A program made the translations under genes and the position numbers. A stretch of DNA of 15,007 nucleotides from Chloroflexota bacterium (GTDB lineage: Bacteria; Chloroflexota; Anaerolineae; Anaerolineales; Villigracilaceae): contig JAJYOO010000023.1 in assembly GCA_021796155.1 (NCBI GenBank), positions 1-15,007 on the forward strand, given 5' to 3'. The notes under the pieces were generated by a model. That model was not told the DNA's origin and searched no databases. It saw only the letters and a list, made by a program, of their open reading frames with translations. Positions 6,072 through 14,147 of the stretch are shown in pieces. The first letter of the stretch is position 1, and each line of letters opens with the position of its first letter.

Positions 6072-7277
6072 ATGCGCCCAGACTTGATAAAACCCAATTA
6101 TGACTCCGGCGGCTTTGCGGGATTACCGCACCTCGTCAACAGCCTGTTCGGCGGCGATCGTTATTCATCCGCCATCCCCGATCTTCAAAAAGATTACGAC
6201 AATGTCATCTTGTTCTTTGTTGACGCTTTTGGATGGCGTTTCTTCGAGAAATTCGCCTCGCATCCGTATTTGAATCGATTCGTCCGCGATGGACGCGTTG
6301 CCAAGCTGACCTCGCAGTTTCCTTCCACGACGTCGGCCCACACGACCTGCATCCACAGCGGGTTGAGCGTGGGACAGAGCGGCATCTTCGAGTGGAATTA
6401 CTACGAGCCGATTCTGGATGCGATGATCGTCCCGCTGCTTTTTTCATTTTCCGGGACGATGGAACGCGACGAACTTAAGAAGACCGGCATCGCCCCGAAG
6501 GAACTTTATCCCACCCGCACCTTGTACCGCGACTTAAAAAAGCTTGGCGTTCATTCGACGATTTTTCAGCATCGTGAATATACACCGTCTACCTATTCCG
6601 ACATCCTTTTTCGCGGTGCCGATGCACGCGGATATAAAACACTGCCCGAAGCGTTGACCAATCTTCGCCTGGCGTTGGATGAAGCAAAAGGAAAGAATTA
6701 TTTCTTCCTGTATTATGAAAAGATAGACGGCATTTGCCATGAATACGGCCCGACATCGCTGCAAGTCGAAGCTGAAATAGATATGTTTCTGACCACGATG
6801 GAACGTCAATTTGCTTCTATCAAAAAAGGAAAAACGTTGCTTATGGTGACTGCTGACCACGGTCAAGTCGAGGTTGACCCGGCGACGACAGTTTACTTAA
6901 ATAAAACTTTTCCGCGCATCGAAAAATATTTTAGGAAGAATCGAAATGGTGAATTGCTTGTCCCCGGCGGATCGCCGCGCGACATGTTCCTTTATGTCAA
7001 AGACGAAATGCTTGACGAGGCACAAGCCATTCTTGCCAAAGGTCTCGAAGGCAAGGCGGATGTTGTCAAGTCAGATGAATTGATCGCACAAGGCTACTTT
7101 GGTCCGAAGGTTTCAAAAGCCTTCCGTGAACGCGTTGGGAATCTGGTCATCCTGCCATATCGCTATGAATCAGTCTGGTGGTACGAAAAAGATAAATTCG
7201 AGCAGAAATTCTATGGTCATCACGGCGGATTGACTCCGCAGGAAATGGAAATTCCATTGTTGGCAATCGAACTGTAG
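6072..7277 (+). CDS. Alkaline-phosphatase-superfamily phosphodiesterase (nucleotide pyrophosphatase-like)
   Basis: A 401-residue protein with the metal-binding signatures of type I phosphodiesterase/nucleotide pyrophosphatases. They are: Asp51 in NVILFFVDAFG; the nucleophile region FPSTTSAHTT (83-92), where one of the Thr residues should be the attacking group; Asp219 and His223 in KIDGICHEYG; ADHGQ (261-265); and the late His in GHHGG. No signal peptide is seen, so it is probably cytoplasmic. The substrate could be a nucleotide, a phospholipid head group or a phosphonate. A TTG at 6039 would add 11 residues, but it overlaps the promoter. ATG 6072 lies six bases after a perfect TATAAT and is preferred. 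It is divergent from the sugar transporter operon with a 47-base gap, so regulation may be linked. Confidence 0.88.
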   Translation: MRPDLIKPNYDSGGFAGLPHLVNSLFGGDRYSSAIPDLQKDYDNVILFFVDAFGWRFFEKFASHPYLNRFVRDGRVAKLTSQFPSTTSAHTTCIHSGLSVGQSGIFEWNYYEPILDAMIVPLLFSFSGTMERDELKKTGIAPKELYPTRTLYRDLKKLGVHSTIFQHREYTPSTYSDILFRGADARGYKTLPEALTNLRLALDEAKGKNYFFLYYEKIDGICHEYGPTSLQVEAEIDMFLTTMERQFASIKKGKTLLMVTADHGQVEVDPATTVYLNKTFPRIEKYFRKNRNGELLVPGGSPRDMFLYVKDEMLDEAQAILAKGLEGKADVVKSDELIAQGYFGPKVSKAFRERVGNLVILPYRYESVWWYEKDKFEQKFYGHHGGLTPQEMEIPLLAIEL

Positions 7278-7349
7278 AATCTGTTGCCGTGGGAACTCGT
7301 GAAGTCCTCCAGTCCAAAAGGGTGGAAAACTTTTATCTCAGATAGGATT

Positions 7350-7381
7350 AAGACTGGTGTGATAACCTGTTCCAGTTTTTT
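7350..7381 (+). terminator. Possible terminator after the phosphodiesterase gene
   Basis: ACTGG (7353-7357) pairs with CCAGT (7372-7376), and the stem can be extended outward through a G-U and A-U pairs. The right arm runs directly into a block of T ending at 7381. The loop of 14 bases is long. It lies 75 bases after the stop at 7277 and 33 before the copper cluster start. It could equally be an attenuator or operator for the downstream genes. The rest of the gap 7278-7413 holds no clear promoter. Confidence 0.4.
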
Positions 7382-7413
7382 CAAAATCGAATTTGCTAAA
7401 GAAGGAGATACCT

Positions 7414-7962
7414 GTGAGCAGGAAGGTTTTTACTGTTGCATCTGTTGTTGCGTTTATTGCGGCTGTCTTTAGCGTTCAAATAGCTTTTGCACATACGACC
7501 GTTCACGTGGGAAATTATGATGTCGAAATTGGTTGGGCAGATGAGCCGCCCATCGTCGGCCAGCGCAATGCCATCGTTGTGAATGTATCGAACACCACGA
7601 ACACAAGCGCACAGGTGGATATATCGAAATTAACCGTTGATGTCACGTACGGCGGTCAGACAAAAACGCTCACGCTCCAGCCATTGAGCGAAAATGCAAC
7701 CAATCAATACGTTGCTCCAATTCTTCCGACTATTCCGGGACAATATACCGTTCAGTTACGCGGGCAGCTTGATACAACAAATATCAGCCAGGATGTGACG
7801 CCGGAAGAAGTCGCCACGGATGACGCGCTGGCTTTTCCAAACGTGAATACATCCCAGCAGAGTCCTTCGATGAATTGGAGTCAATGGCTGTCTATCGTTG
7901 GACTGATTGCTGGTTTGGCGGGGTTGATATTGGCTACATTCGCACTCAGAAAGAATCGCTGA
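7414..7962 (+). CDS. Exported, membrane-anchored protein of a copper cluster (N-terminal His after signal peptide)
   Basis: A 182-residue protein with a signal peptide (about 1-26) ending in AFA, after which the mature chain would begin with His27 (HTTVHVG). A beta-rich extracytoplasmic domain follows (about 30-130), with an IPGQYTVQLRG strand near its end. A single C-terminal membrane helix (about 157-177) ends in RKNR, so the domain faces outside. A free N-terminal His is how CopC-type proteins hold Cu(II), and the next gene encodes a CopC domain that also starts with His. I infer copper binding or transfer. The family is not recognised with certainty; it resembles YtkA/CopC-like Ig-fold proteins. 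GTG 7414 is chosen because AAGGAG lies six bases upstream; a TTG at 7393 in frame would place that site inside the gene. Confidence 0.8.
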   Translation: MSRKVFTVASVVAFIAAVFSVQIAFAHTTVHVGNYDVEIGWADEPPIVGQRNAIVVNVSNTTNTSAQVDISKLTVDVTYGGQTKTLTLQPLSENATNQYVAPILPTIPGQYTVQLRGQLDTTNISQDVTPEEVATDDALAFPNVNTSQQSPSMNWSQWLSIVGLIAGLAGLILATFALRKNR

Positions 7963-7973
7963 TATATCGAAGC

Positions 7974-7999
7974 GGGCAAGGGTGATCCGCCCTATTTTT
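7974..7999 (+). terminator. Weak terminator or attenuator between the first two copper-cluster genes
   Basis: GGGC (7974-7977) pairs with GCCC (7989-7992), with an inner GG/CC pair after a two-base bulge, and TATTTTT follows. It sits in the 45-base gap between the small protein and the CopC-CopD fusion. It may lower expression of the second gene; the stem is short. Confidence 0.35.
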
Positions 8000-8007
8000 G
8001 ATTCCTT

Positions 8008-10212
8008 ATGCAAATTCGAAAAAGACTTTTATTCGGCCTTCTGGCTGTTTTAGTATATTGTGCTGGCGCAACTGTTACGGCATATGCACATGCGTTGCTG
8101 TTGCGTTCCGCTCCCGCAGCGAATGCAGATTTGCCAGAAGCGCCAGCGCAAGTTGAGCTTTATTTCAGCGAACCGATTCAACCGGGCTTGAGCACGGTTT
8201 CAGTGTTGGATTCAAACGGCAAGGATGTTGATCTCGGTGACGTGCGCGTTGATCCAACCGATCCGACGCGCATGACGGTTTCTCTCGGTTCATTGCAGCC
8301 CGGTGTTTACACCGTTGCGTGGAAAACAATTTCCGCCATAGATGGACATCTCACCAGCGGATCGTTTCCTTTTGCGATCGGAAATGTGAGCGCGGCGGCA
8401 TTGGCTGCTCAAATCCCAAAGACAAGCTCACAACTCCCGGTCAGTGCTTTGATTTCAAAGTGGCTATTGCTCGTTTCGCTGGCATTGATCGTCGGCCAGA
8501 TATCTTTCACAACTTTTGTTTGGCATCCAACCATCCGAAAATCGAACGAGACTTTATCAACGGATATTCAGGAATTGCCCGTTTGGAAGTTGTATTCTCA
8601 AATTGCTCTGATCGGACTTTTGGTTGGGGTGGGCTTGGGGACTTTGGCCGAAGCTGGGCAGGCGACCGGCAACGAATTGGCGTGGCCTTGGTCGCAGGAA
8701 GCTGGCCGCGTGATGCTGGATTCTCGTCTGGGCGTGATTTGGCTGATCCGCCTCGGGCTGGCGTTCATTCTCGTTTGGCTGGTCAAAAGCCGCGGGTCCG
8801 GTTGGAAGCGCTGGGCAATCTTTGCTGCCGGGCTGGTGTCATTCCTCAGCATCAGTCTGACGGCGCACGCGGCAACAGAAGGTAATCCAACGATTCCGAT
8901 CATCAGCGATTGGGTCCATATTATCGGGATGAGTTTTTGGCTTGGCGGACTTCCATTTCTCTTTACAGGTTTGCTCGCGTTGCGAACTTTGAACGATGCA
9001 ACTCGCACGAAACTCACTTCGCTTGCAATGGAATATTTTTCGATGATGGCGCTTGCAAGTGTTGCGGCCATCGGCGTGACCGGCCTGTACGCGGCGTATT
9101 TGCGCGTTGGATCGTTCCAGGAATTGTACGCATCCATTTACGGCGATACGCTTTTGGTCAAGCAGGTTTTTGTTGGCTTGCTTCTCGCGTTGGCCGCGGT
9201 CAACTTGTTGTTTATTTCACCGCGTTTGAAGAAAGCTCGTTTGCAAGGCGCAAGCGACACAGCACTCGTAAAGCATTTTGGACAAATGGTGCTGGCCGAG
9301 ATTGTGTTGGGCGGTTTTCTGCTCGCAATCGTCAGCGTGTTGACGTATTTGCCGCCTGCCAAGATCATCCCACCGTCGTTTGATTTGAATGGTTCCGCGA
9401 ACGCGAATGACCTGCACGTTAACATAAAAATTTCTCCAGGACTGGTTGGACAAAATACATTCACGGTCAACCTGACTTCCAATGGGCAGCCGGTGGATGT
9501 GGTCAAAGAAGTGCTGCTACGTTTTACGCCAAGTCAAACAAATGTTTCTCCGTCTGAAGTTCAATTGCTTGCGTCCGGCAATGGAGATTACAGCACGAAA
9601 GGCAGTTTCCTCAGCCTGCCGAGCAACTGGCAAGTTCAAGTGGTTGTGAGACGCGAAAACAAATTCGATGCTTTTGCCAACTTCAATTTTTCTGTGCTTC
9701 CTCCCGGAGCAAGTCGTCAAAGCGCGGCGACCACGAACATAGCCGGCGGAATGATTCTGTTGGACGGGTTGTTGCTCATCCTCGCGATGATCCCACTGCA
9801 AGGCAATCGGATCATTCGATTTGGCGCCAGTGGTTTGTTTTCGCTGGTGTTTGTTGCGGCTGGAATCTATTATGCGACGCGCCCGATTGCATCTGCGAAT
9901 AGCCAGGCAAATCCAATTGTCCCAGACGCGCAATCCGTCGCGGCGGGCAAGGCTCTTTATGAAGCCCATTGTGTAGTATGTCATGGAGAAGATGGGAAAG
10001 GTGATGGCCCGCTCGGGTTGACATTGATTCCGCGCCCTGCTGATTTAACCATCCACGCGGTCCCTGGCGTCCACACCGACGCGCAGCTATTCGACTGGAT
10101 CACGAATGGTTTCCCCGGTTCAGCCATGCCCGCGTGGCGGACGCAGTTATCGGATACCGATCGTTGGAACCTGGTCAATTTCATCCGTACCTTTGCGCCA
10201 AAACAAAATTAG
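8008..10212 (+). CDS. CopC-CopD-cytochrome c fusion protein
   Basis: A 734-residue multidomain membrane protein. After a signal peptide (1-27, ending AYA) the mature chain starts with His28. A CopC domain (28-125) follows with the conserved DGH motif (Asp112, His114). His1 plus Asp and His of DGH form the Cu(II) site in characterised CopC proteins. A CopD-type membrane domain with about eight helices spans about 145-460. Next come a beta-rich extracytoplasmic domain (about 470-570), one or two helices (about 580-630), and a C-terminal class I cytochrome c domain. The haem site is CVVCH (655-659) and GSAMPAW is the likely axial Met region. Copper binding, membrane transport and electron transfer are thus joined in one chain. 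No clear Shine-Dalgarno precedes the ATG. It is in line with the genes on either side. Confidence 0.9.
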   Translation: MQIRKRLLFGLLAVLVYCAGATVTAYAHALLLRSAPAANADLPEAPAQVELYFSEPIQPGLSTVSVLDSNGKDVDLGDVRVDPTDPTRMTVSLGSLQPGVYTVAWKTISAIDGHLTSGSFPFAIGNVSAAALAAQIPKTSSQLPVSALISKWLLLVSLALIVGQISFTTFVWHPTIRKSNETLSTDIQELPVWKLYSQIALIGLLVGVGLGTLAEAGQATGNELAWPWSQEAGRVMLDSRLGVIWLIRLGLAFILVWLVKSRGSGWKRWAIFAAGLVSFLSISLTAHAATEGNPTIPIISDWVHIIGMSFWLGGLPFLFTGLLALRTLNDATRTKLTSLAMEYFSMMALASVAAIGVTGLYAAYLRVGSFQELYASIYGDTLLVKQVFVGLLLALAAVNLLFISPRLKKARLQGASDTALVKHFGQMVLAEIVLGGFLLAIVSVLTYLPPAKIIPPSFDLNGSANANDLHVNIKISPGLVGQNTFTVNLTSNGQPVDVVKEVLLRFTPSQTNVSPSEVQLLASGNGDYSTKGSFLSLPSNWQVQVVVRRENKFDAFANFNFSVLPPGASRQSAATTNIAGGMILLDGLLLILAMIPLQGNRIIRFGASGLFSLVFVAAGIYYATRPIASANSQANPIVPDAQSVAAGKALYEAHCVVCHGEDGKGDGPLGLTLIPRPADLTIHAVPGVHTDAQLFDWITNGFPGSAMPAWRTQLSDTDRWNLVNFIRTFAPKQN

Positions 10213-10224
10213 GTGAAACATATC

Positions 10225-11400
10225 ATGAAGAAAAAATTGCTTTATTCAGTTTTAGTGATCTCACTTCTTCTGAGTGCGTGCACGGTGGATATTTCTCAAT
10301 CAGCAGATCCAACTGCAACAGTCCAAGCCGCGCCTGTAACGGCTGCACCTTTGCAGCAGCCTGCTAAACCGCCGAGCTCGACGATGAAGATTGGGAATCC
10401 TTCGCTGCCTACGAGTCAAATTCCAGTTACATGGGGAAGCCTGCATTTGACAGGAACATTGGTTTACATGAGTTCGAAGGAAACACAAAGCACACCGATC
10501 ATGAGCGTCCAGGCGCTTGATCTTGCAACCGGCCAGATTACAGCGATCTTTCAAGCCCCCAGCGGCGCGTGGATTGACTTCATCAGTGTGTCGCCGGACG
10601 AAAAGCAGTTGTTGATGGCGTACCTTCCGCCGCGCGATCCAAATGCAACGAGCAGCGCGGCGCAGCAGGCGCTTTATACGATGCCGACGGACGGTTCCCA
10701 GTCGCCGCAAATTTTATTTACGCCTCCGTCGAGCAACGATCAATATTATGAGCCAGTCTGGTCGCCAGACGGAAAATATATTTATTTCGCGCATGTGGAT
10801 TATGCTGCGCCTCCGAAAGTTGCAGGACAGCATTATCCGAGCTATGAAATCCTTCGCGTGACGTATCCGTTGAGCGGTCAACCCCAGAAGGTGGCGGACG
10901 GCGCGTACTGGCCGCGTCTCTCCGCTGACGGCGCCCGCCTCGCCTACGTCACACTGGACCCTGTGGACGGAACCAATAAATTGTTCGTCGCCAACGCTGA
11001 CGGATCCGGCGCCTATCAAGTTGCTTTGAACGGTTTATATGTTCCGCAAATCATTGATGCGCCTTTCTTCACGCCTGATGATAAATCTGTCCTTTACAGC
11101 GCGGTGTCTCCCACCCAGCCGTCCCAACCAAATTGGGTTGACAAACTATTTGGTATTACCGAGGCTTATGCTCACACCGTTCCATCGGATTGGTGGTCCG
11201 TGCCGATTGGCGGTGGCACACCGACGCAATTGACTCACATCGCGGCGGTCGGTTTGTATGCGAGTCTCTCGCCCGATAAAAAATATATTGCGAGCTATAG
11301 CGGTAATGGAGTGTTTGTTATGAATCCAGATGGAACCGGTTCGACCACAATTGTCCCCGATGTCGGTGGCCTGGCTGGAACAGTGAGTTGGATTCCATAA
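10225..11400 (+). CDS. TolB-like beta-propeller lipoprotein
   Basis: A 391-residue lipoprotein. The signal peptide ends in LLSAC (Cys19), a Pro/Ala/Thr-rich linker runs to about residue 55, and a beta-propeller of PD40/WD40-like blades follows. Blade signatures are SPDE (about 123), SPDGK (180), SADG (233), TPDD (283) and SPDK (348), each followed by a hydrophobic strand. Such propellers are binding scaffolds at the cell surface; the ligand is unknown. ATG 10225 is chosen over an in-frame GTG at 10213 because AGGTGA lies eight bases upstream of the ATG, overlapping the stop of the fusion gene. That overlap makes co-transcription with the copper genes very likely. It ends eight bases from the convergent lipoprotein gene, with no terminator visible between them. 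Confidence 0.85.
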   Translation: MKKKLLYSVLVISLLLSACTVDISQSADPTATVQAAPVTAAPLQQPAKPPSSTMKIGNPSLPTSQIPVTWGSLHLTGTLVYMSSKETQSTPIMSVQALDLATGQITAIFQAPSGAWIDFISVSPDEKQLLMAYLPPRDPNATSSAAQQALYTMPTDGSQSPQILFTPPSSNDQYYEPVWSPDGKYIYFAHVDYAAPPKVAGQHYPSYEILRVTYPLSGQPQKVADGAYWPRLSADGARLAYVTLDPVDGTNKLFVANADGSGAYQVALNGLYVPQIIDAPFFTPDDKSVLYSAVSPTQPSQPNWVDKLFGITEAYAHTVPSDWWSVPIGGGTPTQLTHIAAVGLYASLSPDKKYIASYSGNGVFVMNPDGTGSTTIVPDVGGLAGTVSWIP

Positions 11401-11408
11401 AATTTAGA

Positions 11409-12410
11409 TTATCTACCAACCAACACGATAAATCCTGGCACGGACACTGCGTCGTTTCCAATGGTTGTTGGTCCAGCCATATCACTTAGATCACCAGCGA
11501 CTTTCTTGTGATAGTTAAGGTCATAATAGCTGTTGATTTTCGCAGGAAGTTTCCCGTTTGTTGACAGTAAAACTTCAAACATCGGCGCGAGGACTTTTGC
11601 GAGGACGCCATCTTGTTGAAGTTTTTCGCCTAGACTTGTTGTGCTGACGATATATTCAAGCGTTCCGTCTTGTGCAAAAATCTTTAATTTGTCGCCGTTG
11701 GTCAAGGTGTAAATAGACGCATCTTTCTTTTGATCAAAAAACCCATCCTTTACCAGCCATACGCGGACGCCTTTATTTAGAATCCATGTGTATGTTTGCG
11801 AATCGCCGGGCGCGCGGAATTGGATGGTTTGTATTCCTCGATTGATATTCACCATCAAATTTGCAACGTCTTGATAAGTATTCTTCTGGTGCAAGTCAAT
11901 GCCAAATTGCAAAGCCAGCTCGATTTGAATCGTGGATGAAAATGACACCAGCTTCAAGCGATCCGTCGGATAGAAAGCCGATTGATCAACGCGCACCAAA
12001 TTTTCCTTCCAATTCAGCGCGGGGTCCGCTTCAACGATCACCGGAATCAGATCGTGCGGCGTTGAATAGAACGCGATCCGTTGATCTATGAGAAAGATTC
12101 CTTCGGGTGGGGAATGCAATTCCATCCACATGCCAAGCTCTTGTGAATATACGAGTGTTTGACCGTTTGTGCCAGATTTGGTGTATTGCATCAGCACCAT
12201 ATCGTTTCCGGTTGCGTCAGGCGGCATTGGTCCGAGCAATGGAACGGATGTCGGAGTCGGCGTGATGGGTTCTAAAGTCGGGGTCGCGGGTGCATAACTG
12301 TACGGGACAAGTGTCGCCGTCGGCGCGGCGGTTGGTAAAGGCACAGTCCGACTACTACATGCCTGTAGCAGAAAGATGAAGACCAAAGAGAATGCGGTGC
12401 TTGTTTTCAA
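11409..12410 (-). CDS. Lipoprotein of unknown function
   Basis: A 333-residue protein with a lipoprotein signal peptide ending in LLQAC (Cys18). A Pro/Thr-rich spacer runs to about residue 60, and a folded domain follows that I do not recognise. The domain contains MWMELHSPPEGIFLIDQRIAFY and a C-terminal part, SYYDLNYHKKVAGDLSDM, ending in VPGFIVLVGR. No enzyme motif was found. The only plausible start is TTG at 12410; no ATG or GTG exists between the upstream in-frame stop and the signal peptide, and the Shine-Dalgarno is poor. It follows the alpha-galactosidase gene by 38 bases on the same strand, so the two are probably co-transcribed. Confidence 0.75.
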   Translation of the reverse strand: MKTSTAFSLVFIFLLQACSSRTVPLPTAAPTATLVPYSYAPATPTLEPITPTPTSVPLLGPMPPDATGNDMVLMQYTKSGTNGQTLVYSQELGMWMELHSPPEGIFLIDQRIAFYSTPHDLIPVIVEADPALNWKENLVRVDQSAFYPTDRLKLVSFSSTIQIELALQFGIDLHQKNTYQDVANLMVNINRGIQTIQFRAPGDSQTYTWILNKGVRVWLVKDGFFDQKKDASIYTLTNGDKLKIFAQDGTLEYIVSTTSLGEKLQQDGVLAKVLAPMFEVLLSTNGKLPAKINSYYDLNYHKKVAGDLSDMAGPTTIGNDAVSVPGFIVLVGR

Positions 12411-12430
12411 AAGTCTTTTGCTATTTCTTC

Positions 12431-12447
12431 AATCAGCACTTCTGATT
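12431..12447 (-). repeat. Small hairpin between the alpha-galactosidase and lipoprotein genes
   Basis: AATCAG (12431-12436) and CTGATT (12442-12447) form a perfect 6-bp stem with a 5-base loop, starting two bases after the alpha-galactosidase stop and ending 21 bases before the TTG start of the lipoprotein. There is no U-tract, so it is not a terminator. It may affect translation of the downstream gene. Confidence 0.3.
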
Positions 12448-12448
12448 T

Positions 12449-14044
12449 CTACAGTGCAGGCTGCCGCGAATTTCTTTTAGCTTTTTGGGACTCGATCAGC
12501 CCTGGCAATAATTCATACAGTCCCATCTGGATTGCGCCGACGTACAGTGCAAGCTGTGCGGGGAATCGGATTGGAGCAGGCAGAGACATGATGGGCGAGA
12601 AATCAACAACTCTTTTTCCAATTCTGAATTCGTAGCGGGAAAGTTGCTCGATTGTGGATTCTTCTTGGAGAAAATTCTGCAAAGCTTCTCGCTCTTCTGA
12701 TTTCAGCCATTGCGGCAAATCTGACGTAGCTTTGAACGCGGCGAGGCGAACAAAGTCTTGCAATAAAAGAGTTTGCTCGCTCGTCATCTGGTTGTGGCGG
12801 GAACGAAAATAGACCACATCAGGGTCAACATGGATCAGGTCTTTGAGCCATAAACGGTGGAACGATGTGCGGATTCCGTTCTGTGTGCCGGGATGATTCG
12901 GGTTGTTGACCCAAACACTGAGAGGCTTGCTGATCCAAAACGGTGCGACGTCAGGGCCAACCCGAACGCCGTTACAGATTCCGAGGATAGGAAGAATCGG
13001 CGCGCCGCACGCGAGGAGATATGTGTCTTTGCCAGCCGCATTGTGGATGACTTGCATGGCCTCACGATAAGCAGATTCGCGCGGCACATCATGCTTGCGT
13101 TTCCCAGGAATTGCAGCTGCATAGAGGAAGTCCAGTTTGATGTAAGAATATCCCCAGCCAACAATCTTATGGATTGTCTTGTCGAGCCATTCCAGGACTT
13201 CGGGGTGGGAGCTATCCAACGCGCTGAGTTCGCCGTTCCAGCCAATTCCCGCGTAGACGGCTTCCCCGCGTTCATCGCGTAGAAGCCAATCCCGGTGCTT
13301 GCGTGCAAAACGTGAGTTGAGCGGTGTTATAAATGGTGAAAGCCAGATGCCTGCCTGGCGTCCTGTGTTGCGGATTTTGTCTGCAACGGCTTTCATGCCC
13401 GATGGAAATTTTTTGTTGGCATCCCATTCACCGAGTGAGATTTGCCACCCATCATCGAGTTGAATCACATTGAAGGGCAGAGTACCAAGCTCGTGAATGA
13501 CATTGCCAATCACAGATTCGTTGATCGTGTTATACAGGCTGTACCACGAACACCACACACGCGGTGGCTTGGATCGCGAAAAGCCATAGATTTTTCCAAG
13601 TTCTCTCGCATACTTTCCGAAGACTTCGTTTTCTTTTCCAATTGCGATGAACCACTTACCCGCGTGACTGTCTTCATAGAAGCCGCTAAATTGACTGCCG
13701 ACGATTTCCACGCGGCCGCTTAAATCCAATGCGCCAAGCAGGATAATTCTTCCATCATCCATTTCCGCCGCGCCTATCCACGCGCTGATGGGATGATCAC
13801 TGAACGCGTATGGCACGTCCTCATCTTTAGCGCGAGTCTGGGGTGCGGAGATTGGCGTCATGGGGTCAGCGGGATTCACCCAGGTTGTGAGAGTCCAGGA
13901 TTGCCATCCGTGACGATAGAATTTAACAGGCGTGGACGGCAGCGTTAGCGAAAGGCTTTTTGAAGTTACAATTATTCCATTATCAACTCTTTGAAAAGCT
14001 ACACCTTCGGGAAGCAGGGATGTCAAATCAATGGTAGTTGTCAT
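12449..14044 (-). CDS. galA: Alpha-galactosidase, glycoside hydrolase family 36 (Thermotoga GalA-like)
   Basis: A 531-residue retaining alpha-galactosidase that removes terminal alpha-linked galactose from oligosaccharides such as melibiose or raffinose. An N-terminal beta-sandwich (about 1-160) precedes a TIM barrel that begins with RVWCSWYSLYN. Substrate-site residues include LDDGW (about 196-200). The predicted nucleophile is Asp305 in YIKLDFLYA and the predicted acid/base is Asp365 in VRVGPDVAPFW. These segments and LACGAPILP closely match the short Thermotoga maritima GalA type, whose length (about 550) is similar, unlike the 700-residue GH36 group. No signal peptide is present, so it should be cytoplasmic and act on imported sugar. 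No clear ribosome site precedes the ATG. A -10-like TATTAT on the minus strand lies at 14098-14093. Specificity for alpha-galactose over alpha-N-acetylgalactosamine is inferred. Confidence 0.88.
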   Translation of the reverse strand: MTTTIDLTSLLPEGVAFQRVDNGIIVTSKSLSLTLPSTPVKFYRHGWQSWTLTTWVNPADPMTPISAPQTRAKDEDVPYAFSDHPISAWIGAAEMDDGRIILLGALDLSGRVEIVGSQFSGFYEDSHAGKWFIAIGKENEVFGKYARELGKIYGFSRSKPPRVWCSWYSLYNTINESVIGNVIHELGTLPFNVIQLDDGWQISLGEWDANKKFPSGMKAVADKIRNTGRQAGIWLSPFITPLNSRFARKHRDWLLRDERGEAVYAGIGWNGELSALDSSHPEVLEWLDKTIHKIVGWGYSYIKLDFLYAAAIPGKRKHDVPRESAYREAMQVIHNAAGKDTYLLACGAPILPILGICNGVRVGPDVAPFWISKPLSVWVNNPNHPGTQNGIRTSFHRLWLKDLIHVDPDVVYFRSRHNQMTSEQTLLLQDFVRLAAFKATSDLPQWLKSEEREALQNFLQEESTIEQLSRYEFRIGKRVVDFSPIMSLPAPIRFPAQLALYVGAIQMGLYELLPGLIESQKAKRNSRQPAL

Positions 14045-14147
14045 GTCAAATCTCGCAAGGATGTGATGTTCAGCTTACGCAGTGAGATCTTCATAATAAC
14101 ATGTTTTGCTGTGTCATCGAACATTGTATAACTTGGAAAATAGCAGG
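14045..14147. promoter_or_regulatory. Divergent intergenic region
   Basis: These 103 bases separate the minus-strand alpha-galactosidase from the plus-strand metallophosphoesterase and must hold both promoters. Minus-strand candidate: TATTAT (14098-14093), five of six to the consensus, without a good -35. Plus-strand candidate: TATAAC (14127-14132) with TTGCTG (14106-14111) at a short 15-base spacing. Neither is convincing alone. Confidence 0.35.

Noticed and set aside
6534..6866. 110-residue antisense frame in the phosphodiesterase gene
   Set aside because: No domain, no ribosome site, and the opposite strand has a clear enzyme.
8598..9137. 179-residue antisense frame inside the CopC-CopD gene
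   Set aside because: It lies wholly within a well-supported gene, has no recognisable domain, and reflects codon bias.
12835..13308. 157-residue frame overlapping the GH36 gene on the same strand
   Set aside because: It is another reading frame of the catalytic barrel; the GH36 frame carries all motifs.
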